A DNA stretch of 64,000 nt from JAAFHB01 sp963675995. GTDB taxonomy: Bacteria > Bacteroidota > Bacteroidia > Bacteroidales > Prolixibacteraceae. Both the position numbers and the translations under genes were made by a program. Location of the stretch: positions 1,302,001 through 1,366,000 of the forward strand of contig CAXXIY010000002.1 of NCBI GenBank assembly GCA_963675995.2, written 5' to 3'. The notes below the pieces were generated by a model that saw only the letters and a list, made by a program, of their open reading frames with translations, made no database searches and was not told where the DNA came from. Of this stretch, positions 55,780 to 64,000 are shown in pieces (within the stretch, counting starts at the first letter, position 1; every line of letters begins with the position of its first letter).

Positions 55780-58509
55780 ATGAGAATCCTCTCCTTCTTT
55801 TTCATATTTATGATTACCACAGAATCGTATTGTAAAAAATCTACAGATTATTTCGGATGGAACAATATTTCGACAACTGCCAAACCAGCAACTTTTTGGT
55901 GGTGGCTGGGTAGTTGTGTTAATGAGGTAGAGATCGAACGACAATTGATAATGTTGAAAGAAGCAGGATTCGGAGGAGTAACCATTTGTCCGCTATATGA
56001 ATATAAGAATCCAACCATCCCTCCAATCGAATTTCTATCAGATCGTTGGTGTGAAATATTCAAATATACCCTAGCCAAGGGGAAAGAACTCGGAATGTTC
56101 ATCGATGTAACTACAGGTGGTGGCTGGCCCATAGGCGGCCCCTGGATAACAAAGGAAAACTCAGAACGCGATTGGCGGTTGAAAGTTGTGGCAGTTGACG
56201 TCACTCCGGAACATCCGGTTGTCATCCGCGATGAAAGCGGCAAAGATCCGATCAAGTGTGTTACGCTTCTTGAAAATTCGGATGGGTCTGCCATTTTTGA
56301 TGCTTCAAAAAATACCAGACCAGCAAAGATTATCGAACCTCAGATCGAAGACGGTAAGAATGTTTGGCGCCTAACTACCATGGGGAAGTACAATGTTCTG
56401 GTTACAAGGATGGGGTATGTTGGAAGTGAAGTTTATGTTGGAGGGAATGGGGGCAAGGGACCTGTTTTTGATTACTGGTCGCCTGCAGCATTTGAAAATA
56501 TGATCCAGCCGTTGGACAGGTTACTTAAAAAATCAGGAAACCTTCGACCTCGTGCAGTGTATTGCGATTCGTTTGAAGGACAGGGAGGTACGACTCCTGA
56601 TTTTTTTAAAACGTTCAAAAAAATTAATGGCTATGATGTACGGTGTTATATGCACCAGTATTTACGCGAAACCGGGACCCCTGAAAATATCAGGTTATGG
56701 CACGATTATCGGGCAACCATTGCCTTTCTTCACGTCGAATTCGTTAAAAGATGGAGTCAATGGGCCCATCAAAACGGAATGCTCACACGTTACCAATATA
56801 CGGGCGATCCTACGAATCCGATCAATACTTGTGGCGAAGCGGATATCCCTGAAGATTCACCACCATTTAATACTTCTGCGGCCCATCTCTTTGGCAAAAA
56901 ACTGATTTCTGCGGAGGAATTTACCTGGGGGGCAGGCCATAATTTTAAAGATTATTTAGATTATTATCGCAGACGGGGTGATATAGATCTCATGCAAGGA
57001 CTGAATCACAAAATTTATCATGGCGCACCCTTTACCCCAAAAAGTGAACCCTGGCCGGGGCCAATGTATTATGCAGGTGGTAATTTTAGTGAAACACAAC
57101 CTTTTTTTAGCCATATCCGGTATATGAATGATTATTTTGCCAGGCTCCAGCAAATACTTCAGGATTCCAAACCAGTCATCGATGTTTTGATGCTTTGGTC
57201 AATACACGATTTTTGGAATATGCCCAATTTGGGTGGATTTAATTGGGGACAACCCTTTGTGTGGAGGAATAGTAATTCAGCAAATGGTCGGGAAGAAGAT
57301 CCAAATATAAATACTCGTCCAGTACTTGTTAAAAGAGGTTTGCAAACTGACTTATGTTCTGATGAGACAATTTCGGAAATGACAAGTACAGAAAATGGGC
57401 AAATCAAAGCTGGAAAGGTAACATGTAAGGTATTGGTTGTGCCCGAAACTAAAATGATCGGAGCTAAAACACTTAAAACACTTGAAATATTGGCCCGTAA
57501 TGGGGCGACGATCGTTTTTATGAAGCGCATTCCTGTTGCTGCTCCTGAAGGGTTGCCCCTGATTCAGGATTTGTCGCGAAGTACCCGGGCTCTTGAAAAA
57601 ATGGCAAAAGCCAATAGGTCTGGCAAAGGTGGTGTTTACATTGCTTCGGATTTGAATGAATTGCTCGGGCTGCTTAACCGTTGTGGTCTGATCGAAGATG
57701 GTGTACCGGACAAACTTTCTACCCTCAGGGTTAACCGTGAGAGCCGAACGATATACCTTATCCGAAACAACACTGAAGAGTATCTTGATCTCTGGGTGCC
57801 GTTGTTAAATCTGGATGATATGACTTCTCTGGTACTGGTAGGAAATCCTCGCACGGGTGACAGATTTCAAGCCGAGCATCGGCCGAATTCCCCTGGAGGA
57901 AGGCTTGTTCACATGGTTTTTGAGCCGTCAGAACTGCTAGCAGTTACCGATATTGGAAAAGAGAGGGATTACCCCGATGTCAGACCATTTGATTATCGAA
58001 GAAAAACAAACATAAAAACAATAGCGGAAAGCTGGAAATTATCGTGGCTGGACTATCAGGGCTTGCCACACCAACTCCAATGTGATACCCTGAAATCGTG
58101 GACCAAATGGCCTGAACCGGGATTGTTCAGCGGTCTTGTTACCTATGAAACCAGTTTCAAGATGGACGATCAGGAACTGAAAAAAAATTGGGTGCTTGAT
58201 GCCGGCCAGGTACACGAATCGGCCGAGGTATTTGTAAATGGCAAAAAAGCCGGTTGCGTTTGGACAACACCATTCCGGATAGACATTTCCGGGCTCCTGA
58301 AAAAAGGTAAAAATACTTTGGTGTTCCAAGTAGTCAACAAGGCGCAGAACCGGATTATCGATATGAACCGGAAAGGTATTGACTGGCAAAAATCTAAGCT
58401 GGAAGCTATAAGCGAAGGCGATTCCTCCTCCGGTCTATTGCAGGTCGATCAGCTTAAACCAGTTTCCTCAGGGCTTTTGGGTCCGGTTCTGTTATTATGT
58501 TCAGAATAG
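55780..58509 (+). CDS. GH106-like glycoside hydrolase (alpha-L-rhamnosidase type)
   Basis: ATG 55780 is preferred to the in-frame TTG at 55735; this gives 909 residues with a signal peptide (LSFFFIFMITTESYC). The N-terminal half has KPATFWWWLGSCVNEVEIER, EAGFGGVTICPLYEY, GMFIDVTTGGGWPIGGPW and VYCDSFEGQGG, a pattern I associate with GH106. A GATase-like stretch (about 535-600) and a C-terminal galactose-binding-like domain with AEVFVNGKKAGCVWTTPFRI follow. GH106 enzymes remove alpha-L-rhamnose from pectic and other glycans. Related families share the same start, so the sugar is not sure. Confidence 0.78.
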   Translation: MRILSFFFIFMITTESYCKKSTDYFGWNNISTTAKPATFWWWLGSCVNEVEIERQLIMLKEAGFGGVTICPLYEYKNPTIPPIEFLSDRWCEIFKYTLAKGKELGMFIDVTTGGGWPIGGPWITKENSERDWRLKVVAVDVTPEHPVVIRDESGKDPIKCVTLLENSDGSAIFDASKNTRPAKIIEPQIEDGKNVWRLTTMGKYNVLVTRMGYVGSEVYVGGNGGKGPVFDYWSPAAFENMIQPLDRLLKKSGNLRPRAVYCDSFEGQGGTTPDFFKTFKKINGYDVRCYMHQYLRETGTPENIRLWHDYRATIAFLHVEFVKRWSQWAHQNGMLTRYQYTGDPTNPINTCGEADIPEDSPPFNTSAAHLFGKKLISAEEFTWGAGHNFKDYLDYYRRRGDIDLMQGLNHKIYHGAPFTPKSEPWPGPMYYAGGNFSETQPFFSHIRYMNDYFARLQQILQDSKPVIDVLMLWSIHDFWNMPNLGGFNWGQPFVWRNSNSANGREEDPNINTRPVLVKRGLQTDLCSDETISEMTSTENGQIKAGKVTCKVLVVPETKMIGAKTLKTLEILARNGATIVFMKRIPVAAPEGLPLIQDLSRSTRALEKMAKANRSGKGGVYIASDLNELLGLLNRCGLIEDGVPDKLSTLRVNRESRTIYLIRNNTEEYLDLWVPLLNLDDMTSLVLVGNPRTGDRFQAEHRPNSPGGRLVHMVFEPSELLAVTDIGKERDYPDVRPFDYRRKTNIKTIAESWKLSWLDYQGLPHQLQCDTLKSWTKWPEPGLFSGLVTYETSFKMDDQELKKNWVLDAGQVHESAEVFVNGKKAGCVWTTPFRIDISGLLKKGKNTLVFQVVNKAQNRIIDMNRKGIDWQKSKLEAISEGDSSSGLLQVDQLKPVSSGLLGPVLLLCSE

Positions 58510-58542
58510 CTTAATTCATTTCCCAATTTATCAGTAAACAAA

Positions 58543-59172
58543 TGTCAAACCTGCGAAAACAATCTATATTTTTATTATTTACTCGTTTTTCAATTGTTTG
58601 TTTGGGATGTCCTTTGCACAGGAATATACCGTTCCTCAATCGACCTGGGCCGAATCGTTTGGAAATCATCGCGTGGTACTAGAAATTCCGACGAAAGGCG
58701 ACGCTGTTTCCCTTGATTTGCTTTGGCGCAGGCACGATCACAATCGTGAAAGTCGACGTTTCATTATCGTAGAGTAAGCATACGTTTTATAACTGCCTCG
58801 CTGCTGTCAGTCTTTCATCCGGGGACGAAGAAAAATGGTTACGACAATTGGAATCACCGATCATACAAAAGAAAATTTACGAAGATGTGGATATCCAATT
58901 TGATTTGTATCAAAAAAATACCCGGATCTAAAAAATATGCGGATGAATGTAGATGTAAACACAATAAAAAAAACAATCTTTTAGTCGATTGTGCCAACTA
59001 GTTTCTCAGGAAAAACGATAAACAGATTACCGAAAATAACGCTGCGGTTCAGTCGGAAGGAAAGACTATTGAAGAATTTTGTACACCAGAATTATTGAAA
59101 AAGTATGGAATGCAACCTATTCCAATCCAGCAAATCGGGCCGAAAGGCAATAAGTGGATAAAATTGGTGTAA
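58543..59172 (+). pseudogene. Decayed secreted glycan-active gene with several frameshifts and stops
   Basis: Pieces of one gene can be followed through three frames. There is a signal-like start at 58543. An N-terminal segment spans 58607-58777 (QEYTVPQSTWAESFGNHRVV, LDLLWRRHDHNRESRRFIIV). A middle piece reads SSGDEEKWLRQLESP and IQKKIYEDVDIQFDLYQKN. A C-terminal piece to the TAA at 59170 reads SEGKTIEEFCTPELLKKYGM. At least two frameshifts and in-frame stops (TAA 58775, TAG 58999) break it, and a large internal part is missing. The start resembles secreted glycoside-hydrolase-domain proteins of the DUF6067 kind; this assignment is from memory and weak. The 59173-59228 leader holds no other gene. 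Confidence 0.7.
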
Positions 59173-59228
59173 AGTATTTCCAGTTAAAAGTAATACGGTA
59201 TTGAATGACTTACTTAATTTTTTGAAAA

Positions 59229-62150
59229 ATGAACAAATATAATTTTTTCAGAGTTGCCTTTGGCGTTTTATGTTTTTTCTGTTTGGTTGGAGTTGGGTTT
59301 TCTCAAGCTTTACCCGGAAACAGAATCAGGTTGTACAACCATCCGATGAATCCCCGCCAACACCCTGATGATTTAAGAAGGGCGGTTCAGCCTCCTGATA
59401 ATGCCTTGTTTGGTAACCAGACTCAGTTTTCTTCCCTACGAACATTCGACAAGGATTATATAAGTACACTTGACACGTATACATTGAAGTACAATCTGGG
59501 AAATATCCTCTGGCCGGATTATTCATTACTTTACCGGGATGATCTCAAGGATATTGTTGGGGAAATAAAAAACAGGGGTCTTTTTTTATTTGATCTTTGG
59601 GGATATGTTCCTGGTTCAGGACCGGGAACAGCCGGGCAAAAGAATGAGTTGGGAAGTGTTAGTAATGACTCTTATTGTCAGCAATTTATGGTTCCTCCCT
59701 CCACTTTCAGTTTTCTTGAAAAAGAATTGGGTCCCCACTGGTTAGGCATGGACAATGGAGAACAGGATGGCCGGTATATCGGTGGATTTGCCGATCAGAT
59801 GAGCCTGATTGGAAGCAGCAGGGAGCGACAATACTTGAATTTTCAAAACCATTTCCAAGGACTTGGCGACCGGCTTGGAAATAAACTGGCGACACTTGTT
59901 TCACTCAACTTTGGACATTATTTTCTGAAAGAAGGAATATATACTTTAATCGGGGCAGAAACAGCAATGGCTTTACCTAATTCACAGGTCTATTATTCAT
60001 TTATCAGGGGTGCCGGAAAACAATATGGGGTTCCATGGTTTGGAAGTGCCTCAATCTGGAACCGTTGGGGGGAATCTAAAAGTTACCAGAAAAATACCAC
60101 CAAGGATAAGACCTGGGGTGAAACCAAAGGTACCAGCCTAAGTTTATTGAAACGTTTAATGGTAAACCATATCATGTATAATTGTGTTTTCGTTGGGTTT
60201 GAAACCGGATTTTTTAACAGTAAAGGTAAACTCAGCCCAATTGGTAAAATACAACAATCGGCAAATCAGTGGGTGCATAAATATGGTACACCCGGAACCA
60301 TGTACACTCCGGTGGCAGTAATGTGCGATTTTTTCTCGGGGTGGTCTTTCCCCCGTCATTTATATACCAATAATGTCTATCGTGTTTGGGGAAACCTTCC
60401 ATATGGCGAAGGGGATTACCTGACCGATGGTATCTTTAATTTGCTTTACCCGGAATACCAGGATGCTTCTTATTTCCATGATGAAAGCGGTTTTATTTCG
60501 CATACGCCTTATGGCGATATTAGTGATTGTATTTTAAGCGATGCCCCGCTATGGATATTAAAACAATACCCGGTACTTGTAATTGGCGGAAAAATAAACG
60601 GGGGACATGAATTAAAAGACAAACTGGAAGAATATGTTCGTTCAGGAGGGAAACTGGTAATTACTGCTGGTAACCTTGAGAATTTGCCCGATGGGTTATT
60701 GGGAGTGAAAACCGGCCCAAAAGAATTCATTGTAGAGGGAGGTGCTTCTGTTGAGATGGGGGCGAAAACGATCAAAGAGGAATCCGGGTTTACTGCAAAA
60801 GAAATTGTTTCGACCAATCAGGCAACGATTTTGGCAACATGTCGCGAGGGATCACTGGTTTTGGAATATGCCGCTGGCTTGGGGAAAATGGTAGTAATTG
60901 CTACTCCATTTGGAACTGGTTCCGTGCCCGGGCCATTTCCTGAATCAGAGATTGACAAAAGCTTAGTTACTCCATACCCGCTGTTAAAACATGTGAATAT
61001 GGTGATGGATCAAATCTTTCTATCAACCGAAATTTTTAATGCCGGCGAAGGATTAAGTTTGATTACCTGTAGCAAAAATAAAAATGAATATACAGTAGCT
61101 ATTGGAAATAACTCATGGAAAGAAAAACCATTTGCAATAGGCTCAAATTCAGGTATAATTTTATCCATTACTGAATTGCCATTGGATTGCAGCGAAAGAA
61201 AAGCTGCTGGATTTGTCCCTGAAGTAGTAACCGGTAATCTCGGAAAAAATACAAAGAGAACAATCGCTGGAGGTGATGTCAGGGTTTTCTCAGTCAAATT
61301 GGAAACAAATAAAATTGATGAAAAGCCCGAAGTCAAACCGGTTCAAAACCCTGAAAACAGAGGACTTACACTTCGTAATATTGTATCGGTAAAGGAAGAA
61401 ATTCTTTTGCGGCCTACCTTTTTTCAGCATTTCGACCGGGTAGTTATCGATTGGAAGTACCTGGCACAAAAAGAAGAATCTGTTCTAAGGGAAGAATCAG
61501 GATGGATTAAACGGCAGGGGCTAAAGTTGATTGTGGATTTTTCATCCGGTGTCAATCTTTTTCCTGATTTGCGGTTGCTGAATAACCATCCTGAGTACGC
61601 CAAAAACAGGGAAACCATTTTTTCGGTCATAAGAAAGATGAACTTGATGGGAGCGAAAGATATGATATTGCCCATTCACAGAATGGTGGAAAATAACCTT
61701 TCAGAGGAGCAGTTTAATGATATGCTGCAATCATCGATTCGCGAAATTTGCAGGGAAGCGGCACAATACCAGATTGATGTTCATTTGAAAAGTGCGCAGG
61801 GGGGGGCTATCAAATTGATTGATAAGCTTACCGGATTGGTGGATGCAGTAAACGAACCGAACCTTTATTTTGCTCCTTCGACGGGAATGATTTTGTACCA
61901 CCGCGAGAATTTTGCAAAAGTTGTAAAATCGCTGAAAGATAAAAAATTCAGGATTTGTTTTATTAGTGCACCTGAAGTTAATAATTACGGGAAGGTATGG
62001 AATGTAAATTGCCCGGTTTATCGTTATTCCAATCAAAAAGTAATGAAGGAATTGCTCGATTCTGTTTCGGAAAGCACCATGATTCTCGACGGGATATACC
62101 CGGATAAAGATCAGGAATACCTTGATATAAAAATAATTGAAAATCCATAA
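59229..62150 (+). CDS. Large secreted protein: glycosidase-like barrel, GATase-like domain and isomerase-like C-terminal barrel
   Basis: This 973-residue protein has a signal peptide (FGVLCFFCLVGVGFSQA). The first ~430 residues look like a TIM barrel (LFLFDLWGYVPGSGPG, WLGMDNGEQDGRYIGG, TLVSLNFGHYF, PWFGSASIWNRWG). Residues about 440-490 form a GATase-like Rossmann segment (YPVLVIGGKINGGHELKDKL, SGGKLVITAGN), as found behind some glycosidase barrels. From about residue 715 a second barrel (FQHFDRVVIDWKYL, LIVDFSSGVNLFPDL, LYFAPSTGMILYHRENFAKV) resembles xylose-isomerase-like / AP-endonuclease-2 proteins. I know no family with this order. It lies between two gene remnants. Confidence 0.65.
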   Translation: MNKYNFFRVAFGVLCFFCLVGVGFSQALPGNRIRLYNHPMNPRQHPDDLRRAVQPPDNALFGNQTQFSSLRTFDKDYISTLDTYTLKYNLGNILWPDYSLLYRDDLKDIVGEIKNRGLFLFDLWGYVPGSGPGTAGQKNELGSVSNDSYCQQFMVPPSTFSFLEKELGPHWLGMDNGEQDGRYIGGFADQMSLIGSSRERQYLNFQNHFQGLGDRLGNKLATLVSLNFGHYFLKEGIYTLIGAETAMALPNSQVYYSFIRGAGKQYGVPWFGSASIWNRWGESKSYQKNTTKDKTWGETKGTSLSLLKRLMVNHIMYNCVFVGFETGFFNSKGKLSPIGKIQQSANQWVHKYGTPGTMYTPVAVMCDFFSGWSFPRHLYTNNVYRVWGNLPYGEGDYLTDGIFNLLYPEYQDASYFHDESGFISHTPYGDISDCILSDAPLWILKQYPVLVIGGKINGGHELKDKLEEYVRSGGKLVITAGNLENLPDGLLGVKTGPKEFIVEGGASVEMGAKTIKEESGFTAKEIVSTNQATILATCREGSLVLEYAAGLGKMVVIATPFGTGSVPGPFPESEIDKSLVTPYPLLKHVNMVMDQIFLSTEIFNAGEGLSLITCSKNKNEYTVAIGNNSWKEKPFAIGSNSGIILSITELPLDCSERKAAGFVPEVVTGNLGKNTKRTIAGGDVRVFSVKLETNKIDEKPEVKPVQNPENRGLTLRNIVSVKEEILLRPTFFQHFDRVVIDWKYLAQKEESVLREESGWIKRQGLKLIVDFSSGVNLFPDLRLLNNHPEYAKNRETIFSVIRKMNLMGAKDMILPIHRMVENNLSEEQFNDMLQSSIREICREAAQYQIDVHLKSAQGGAIKLIDKLTGLVDAVNEPNLYFAPSTGMILYHRENFAKVVKSLKDKKFRICFISAPEVNNYGKVWNVNCPVYRYSNQKVMKELLDSVSESTMILDGIYPDKDQEYLDIKIIENP

Positions 62151-62153
62151 ATC

Positions 62154-62351
62154 ATGCATACCGGTAAAAAATTTACCTGGAGCAATACAAATGGCATCAA
62201 CACCTGTGGAAAACCTTTTATAAAAGTGGTAATCGTTGAACAGGGGAAGGTACAGCCAATGTGGGTGGGCATAGATGTACCGGATAATGCTGTCACCGGG
62301 AATTATGAAGGTGCCATCACTGTAAAAACGGGCAACAGTAGTGAACAGTAA
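62154..62351 (+). pseudogene. Fragment of a DUF4091-like beta domain
   Basis: A 65-codon frame encodes GKVQPMWVGIDVPDNAVTGN, then YEGAITVKTGN and a stop. The pattern matches the N-terminal beta domain of the DUF4091 protein at 17655 (LTVKVPKGATPGIYFAKINL). It lacks a signal peptide and everything downstream, so it is an internal scrap rather than a small gene. Confidence 0.6.
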
Positions 62352-62403
62352 ATTAAAATCTAATTGATGTTTGAAGATAAATACCTGGCAGAAAGTGTGA
62401 TGG

Positions 62404-62487
62404 CGGGACCTGGAGGCATTCGAGGCTTCGTTGGTAAATATTGTGGCCCATGAGATAAAAGATTATCAAAAAGGAAAGTCGTATTAG
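62404..62487 (+). pseudogene. Possible C-terminal scrap of a lost gene
   Basis: The open stretch RDLEAFEASLVNIVAHEIKD ending in YQKGKSY and a stop looks like a helical protein C-terminus. It follows the fragment at 62154 and may be the end of the same lost gene. The call rests on composition and context only. Confidence 0.3.
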
Positions 62488-62563
62488 TTGCCGAAGTTGT
62501 TCAATAGATGCGATAAAGGTAATTCAAAAACATTTTTAGTGCTTTGTTCTACACGGTTCTTGA

Positions 62564-62580
62564 TGTCTCACAATGAGATA
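62564..62580 (+). promoter_or_regulatory. Small hairpin before the last gene
   Basis: TGTCTCA and TGAGATA pair (one G-T) around a CAA loop, 61 nt before the next start. The gap 62488-62641 is AT-rich and shows no gene. The hairpin may end upstream transcripts or be part of the leader. Confidence 0.3.
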
Positions 62581-62641
62581 TTTATATAATTTTAAACCAT
62601 ACAAATAAATGCAACATTATAATATTCTTATCAGTTAGAAC

Positions 62642-64000
62642 ATGAAAAAAATGCCTTTTTTAGTAATTCTCTTACTTGCAAAAGTTTGGTTTGGCCTGGA
62701 TTTAGTCAAAGCAGAGAATGTCATACGTGGAAATGATTCAATAATGATTGTAGGTGCTACCAAACCAAAAGAGGATCTCGCATGGATGAAGAATCGGATA
62801 ATTCAAAACTCAAATACCATTGAGGCCGTAAAAAAATATCTGGCTACAAAACCCGATCCTTTTGGTTATGGGCCTTGTAAACTTAATGTGTCACCAGGAT
62901 TAGTCAGGAAAAATGAAAAGATTACAATATCGTTAAAATATAAAGGTATCGTACCTGCAAATTCCATTTTAACAGTTGAGAAAGGATACTTAAATAACAA
63001 TGGAGCTCCTGAAACTTTAACTCTTTCCTGGGTAGAAAAGGACGGTGTCTCAAACGCATCAACTGTTCTTAACGGTGATATTCCAGGTAACTGGAGGATT
63101 GTCTGGAGAGTTAATGGAGAAAAATTATCAAGGATCATAGGTGTTATAACTAAAAATTATGCAGTCTGCACGTTATGGAGCGGAAATAATAATCCAATTC
63201 TTGATAAGGAAGTACATCAGTTTGATTTACCTGCCGATCAATGGATGAGAGACTGGTGGTCACCATTTGACAAATCGCCGGAACAGATGATCTCTGATCT
63301 AAAAGATTACGCTGGTTTTCAACAAAAATATGGTCAGCGTATAGCTCCATTTGTAAATGCAGATTGGATTCTTCCAGGAATTGCAAATAAGAATTTAATG
63401 GATGTTCCAACAGAAATACAACAGAAGGGGTTGGAACAAATGTGTGACCTCTGGAACTTATTAGGTCTTGGTCCGGTTGAAATCCTTGGTAGTTACACCT
63501 TGGGAAGTCAAACATCGGGTATTGCTGAAAAGTTAGGAATCAGTGCAATAAATTCCTTGTGTCAATGGCAAAACTGGCGGGACGGAAACGATAACAATGC
63601 CTGGCGGATAAATCATTGGGGTGCTCCTATTGCTCCTTATTTTGTTGCAAAGGATGATTTCCGAAAAGCAGGGGCAAACTTCAGAAATAAAAACATAGTT
63701 GCATTTGGTATGGGTACAGCCAGTTCAGTGCGAAATTATTGCATTCTTACAATGGAAGGTTGTCCATCCCTTACCTGCCCAAACCAAAGATATAATAAAG
63801 TAAGTGCCCAGGCACCTAATATTCACCGATTTTATGTTGCGGTACAAGGTTGGATAAATGATGCCAGGTATCAGGATGAGATTTTTTTTACAACAGGGCT
63901 TGAACATTTCAGTGACAATCCTGACTGGCAAAAAGCAAACGCCCTTGCGGTAGAATATCTGGTAAAATGTACAAAAAATCAGAATTTAGTATTTGCGTCA
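62642..64000 (+). CDS. Secreted protein of unknown family, 3' end cut by window edge
   Basis: From ATG 62642 the frame is open for 453 codons to the window end. The start MKKMPFLVILLLAKVWFGLD is a signal peptide. A beta-sandwich-like part follows (about 75-160: KLNVSPGLVRKNEKITISLK, GDIPGNWRIVWRVNGEKL). Then comes a barrel-like region with MRDWWSPFDKSPEQMISDL, RIAPFVNADWILPG, EILGSYTLGSQTSG and WRINHWGAPIAPYFVAKDDF. The abundant Trp and strand/helix alternation fit a glycan-active enzyme. I do not recognise the family. It is on the same strand as and follows the cassette 2 enzymes. Confidence 0.8.
   Translation, partial: MKKMPFLVILLLAKVWFGLDLVKAENVIRGNDSIMIVGATKPKEDLAWMKNRIIQNSNTIEAVKKYLATKPDPFGYGPCKLNVSPGLVRKNEKITISLKYKGIVPANSILTVEKGYLNNNGAPETLTLSWVEKDGVSNASTVLNGDIPGNWRIVWRVNGEKLSRIIGVITKNYAVCTLWSGNNNPILDKEVHQFDLPADQWMRDWWSPFDKSPEQMISDLKDYAGFQQKYGQRIAPFVNADWILPGIANKNLMDVPTEIQQKGLEQMCDLWNLLGLGPVEILGSYTLGSQTSGIAEKLGISAINSLCQWQNWRDGNDNNAWRINHWGAPIAPYFVAKDDFRKAGANFRNKNIVAFGMGTASSVRNYCILTMEGCPSLTCPNQRYNKVSAQAPNIHRFYVAVQGWINDARYQDEIFFTTGLEHFSDNPDWQKANALAVEYLVKCTKNQNLVFAS

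Noticed and set aside
62154..62351. A standalone 65-residue protein
   Set aside because: It resembles an interior part of a much longer beta domain, has no signal peptide and sits in decayed DNA.
1..64000. tRNA, rRNA, CRISPR arrays or prophage genes
   Set aside because: I looked for cloverleaf-like, regularly spaced repeat and integrase/capsid-type sequences and saw none I could support.

Overview
The window looks like Bacteroidota DNA, roughly 40% GC by eye. The evidence is two complete ECF sigma / FecR anti-sigma / SusC / SusD cassettes, many Sec- or lipobox-type exported glycan enzymes, TAnnTTTG-like -7 elements and weak Shine-Dalgarno sequences. The large 2-hydroxyacyl-CoA dehydratase activase-type protein at the left edge fits an anaerobe, possibly of the Bacteroidales/Marinilabiliales, but I cannot place it more precisely. 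Every gene I accept is on the + strand.

Layout. (1) Positions 1-4119: an activase-like protein cut by the left edge, followed by a terminator-like hairpin. (2) 4400-11434: cassette 1 (sigma, FecR, STN-bearing SusC, SusD). (3) 11536-46929: a close-packed run of 22 genes, nearly all exported: GH2, GH28, two GH92, GH36-like, GH123/DUF4091-like, beta-propeller hydrolases, two tandem sialidase-like proteins, an alginate-lyase-family protein, an esterase, phosphoesterases (purple acid phosphatase-like, PHP, calcineurin-like, GDPD-like), a metallo-beta-lactamase-fold protein, an FAD oxidoreductase, an amidohydrolase and several unassigned proteins. One of these is frameshifted. (4) 46930-47440: decayed DNA with an ECF sigma N-terminal remnant. 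(5) 47441-54608: cassette 2, a paralogue of cassette 1 in the same order. (6) 54770-64000: an AlkP/NPP-type phosphodiesterase, a GH106-like protein, a 973-residue unassigned protein flanked by gene remnants, and a secreted protein running off the right edge.

How it works together (inference). Each SusC has an N-terminal STN domain and sits behind sigma/FecR genes. This is the arrangement in which substrate binding outside is signalled through FecR to release the sigma factor. SusC/SusD would bind and import oligosaccharides released by the surface and periplasmic enzymes. The enzyme mix (alpha-mannosidase, beta-galactosidase-like, polygalacturonase-like, rhamnosidase-like, sialidase-like, several phosphoesterases) suggests a heterogeneous, possibly phosphate-decorated glycan. 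The sequence does not prove a substrate.

The most interesting non-coding signal is a set of structured elements kept at the same places in both cassettes. A hairpin lies exactly 37 nt after each susD stop with an invariant apical part and a compensated base pair. A two-hairpin leader ends exactly 28 nt before each susC start. A T-rich motif lies 55/56 nt before each fecR start.
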